Origin: Medicago truncatula | Taxonomy: Eukaryota; Streptophyta; Magnoliopsida; Fabales; Fabaceae | Length of the DNA stretch: 64,000 nt | Direction: 5' to 3' | Assembly (NCBI RefSeq): GCF_003473485.1 | Contig: NC_053048.1 | Location: forward strand, 37,320,755 to 37,384,754 | In this document: piece by piece, positions 63,809 through 64,000 of the stretch | How the letters are laid out: each line of letters opens with the position of its first letter | Numbering within the stretch: the stretch's first letter is position 1 | The notes under the pieces: model-generated | Database searches by the model: none | What the model was told of the DNA's origin: nothing | What the model saw: only the letters and a program-made list of their open reading frames with translations | Translations under genes and position numbers: made by a program

Positions 63809-64000
63809 CTGAAAAAATATAAAGTTTTTAGTTAGCACCGCATCTAAAAATATTTGAGTTTTGGTGATGTGATTCTGGTCAGTTACGAAGAACTCAACTC
63901 ATCTAAACTTTTTTAAATTAATAAAAAAAAAAAGTTTCACATTGATTAGTTAGAAGCATCTTATGTTATATTTCTCATAAAGTGCTAACCAAGGTGAAGC
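63809..64000 (-). other. BBM intron 1 (partial)
   Basis: AT-rich sequence upstream of the acceptor of the first visible BBM exon; no exon seen to the window edge. Confidence 0.7.

Overview
The window is nuclear DNA from a flowering plant: intron-rich genes with GT/AG junctions, AT-rich introns and spacers, and many short transposon relics. The gene at the right edge reads, residue for residue as far as I can recall, as the BABY BOOM (BBM) AP2-domain regulator of Medicago truncatula, so the source is very probably that legume. This is recognition from memory, not a database match.

Layout, left to right. (1) 629-994 (+): last two exons of EMC10, a subunit of the ER membrane protein complex. 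(2) 2090-3470 (-): decayed LINE gag-like ORF with a CCHC zinc knuckle. (3) 3982-8992 (-): calreticulin CRT3, 14 coding exons, with the HDEL retention signal split across the last intron. (4) 9595-12858: spacer with an interrupted SINE and unrecognised ORF remnants. (5) 12859-14734 (-): mitochondrial acyl carrier protein, two exons. (6) 15600-18500: a MITE, a 5'-truncated LINE and a small tRNA-like retroposon. (7) 18523-23018 (+): membrane-anchored short-chain dehydrogenase/reductase like DHRS7, 12 exons. (8) 23741-31450: a transposon-rich block with MITEs of several superfamilies, an LTR-element fragment, a Helitron candidate and a tandem duplication. (9) 32386-36660 (-): plastid-type peptide chain release factor 2 (PRFB1/HCF109-like), 7 exons, with an altered helix in an otherwise conserved exon. 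(10) 38289-39020: 0.36-kb direct duplication. (11) 39501-41441 (-): F-box/FBD-type gene. (12) 43000-47580: LINE relic and a nested set of insertions (solo LTR inside a hAT-like MITE inside an older foldback element, plus a SINE). (13) 48287-55337 (+): LCAT3-type phospholipase A1, 11 exons. (14) 55840-56400: LINE relic. (15) 60562-63808 (-): BBM, exons 2-9; the first coding exon lies beyond the right edge.

The genes are independent housekeeping or regulatory loci: ER biogenesis and folding (EMC10, CRT3), organelle metabolism and translation (mtACP, PRFB1), lipid metabolism (SDR, LCAT3), protein turnover (F-box) and embryo/meristem control (BBM). I see no operon-like or biosynthetic cluster. 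The most unusual material is the altered release-factor helix, poly(A)-only insertions flanked by target duplications, the palindrome islands in the solo LTR, and the layered insertions. I found no convincing new multi-gene system.
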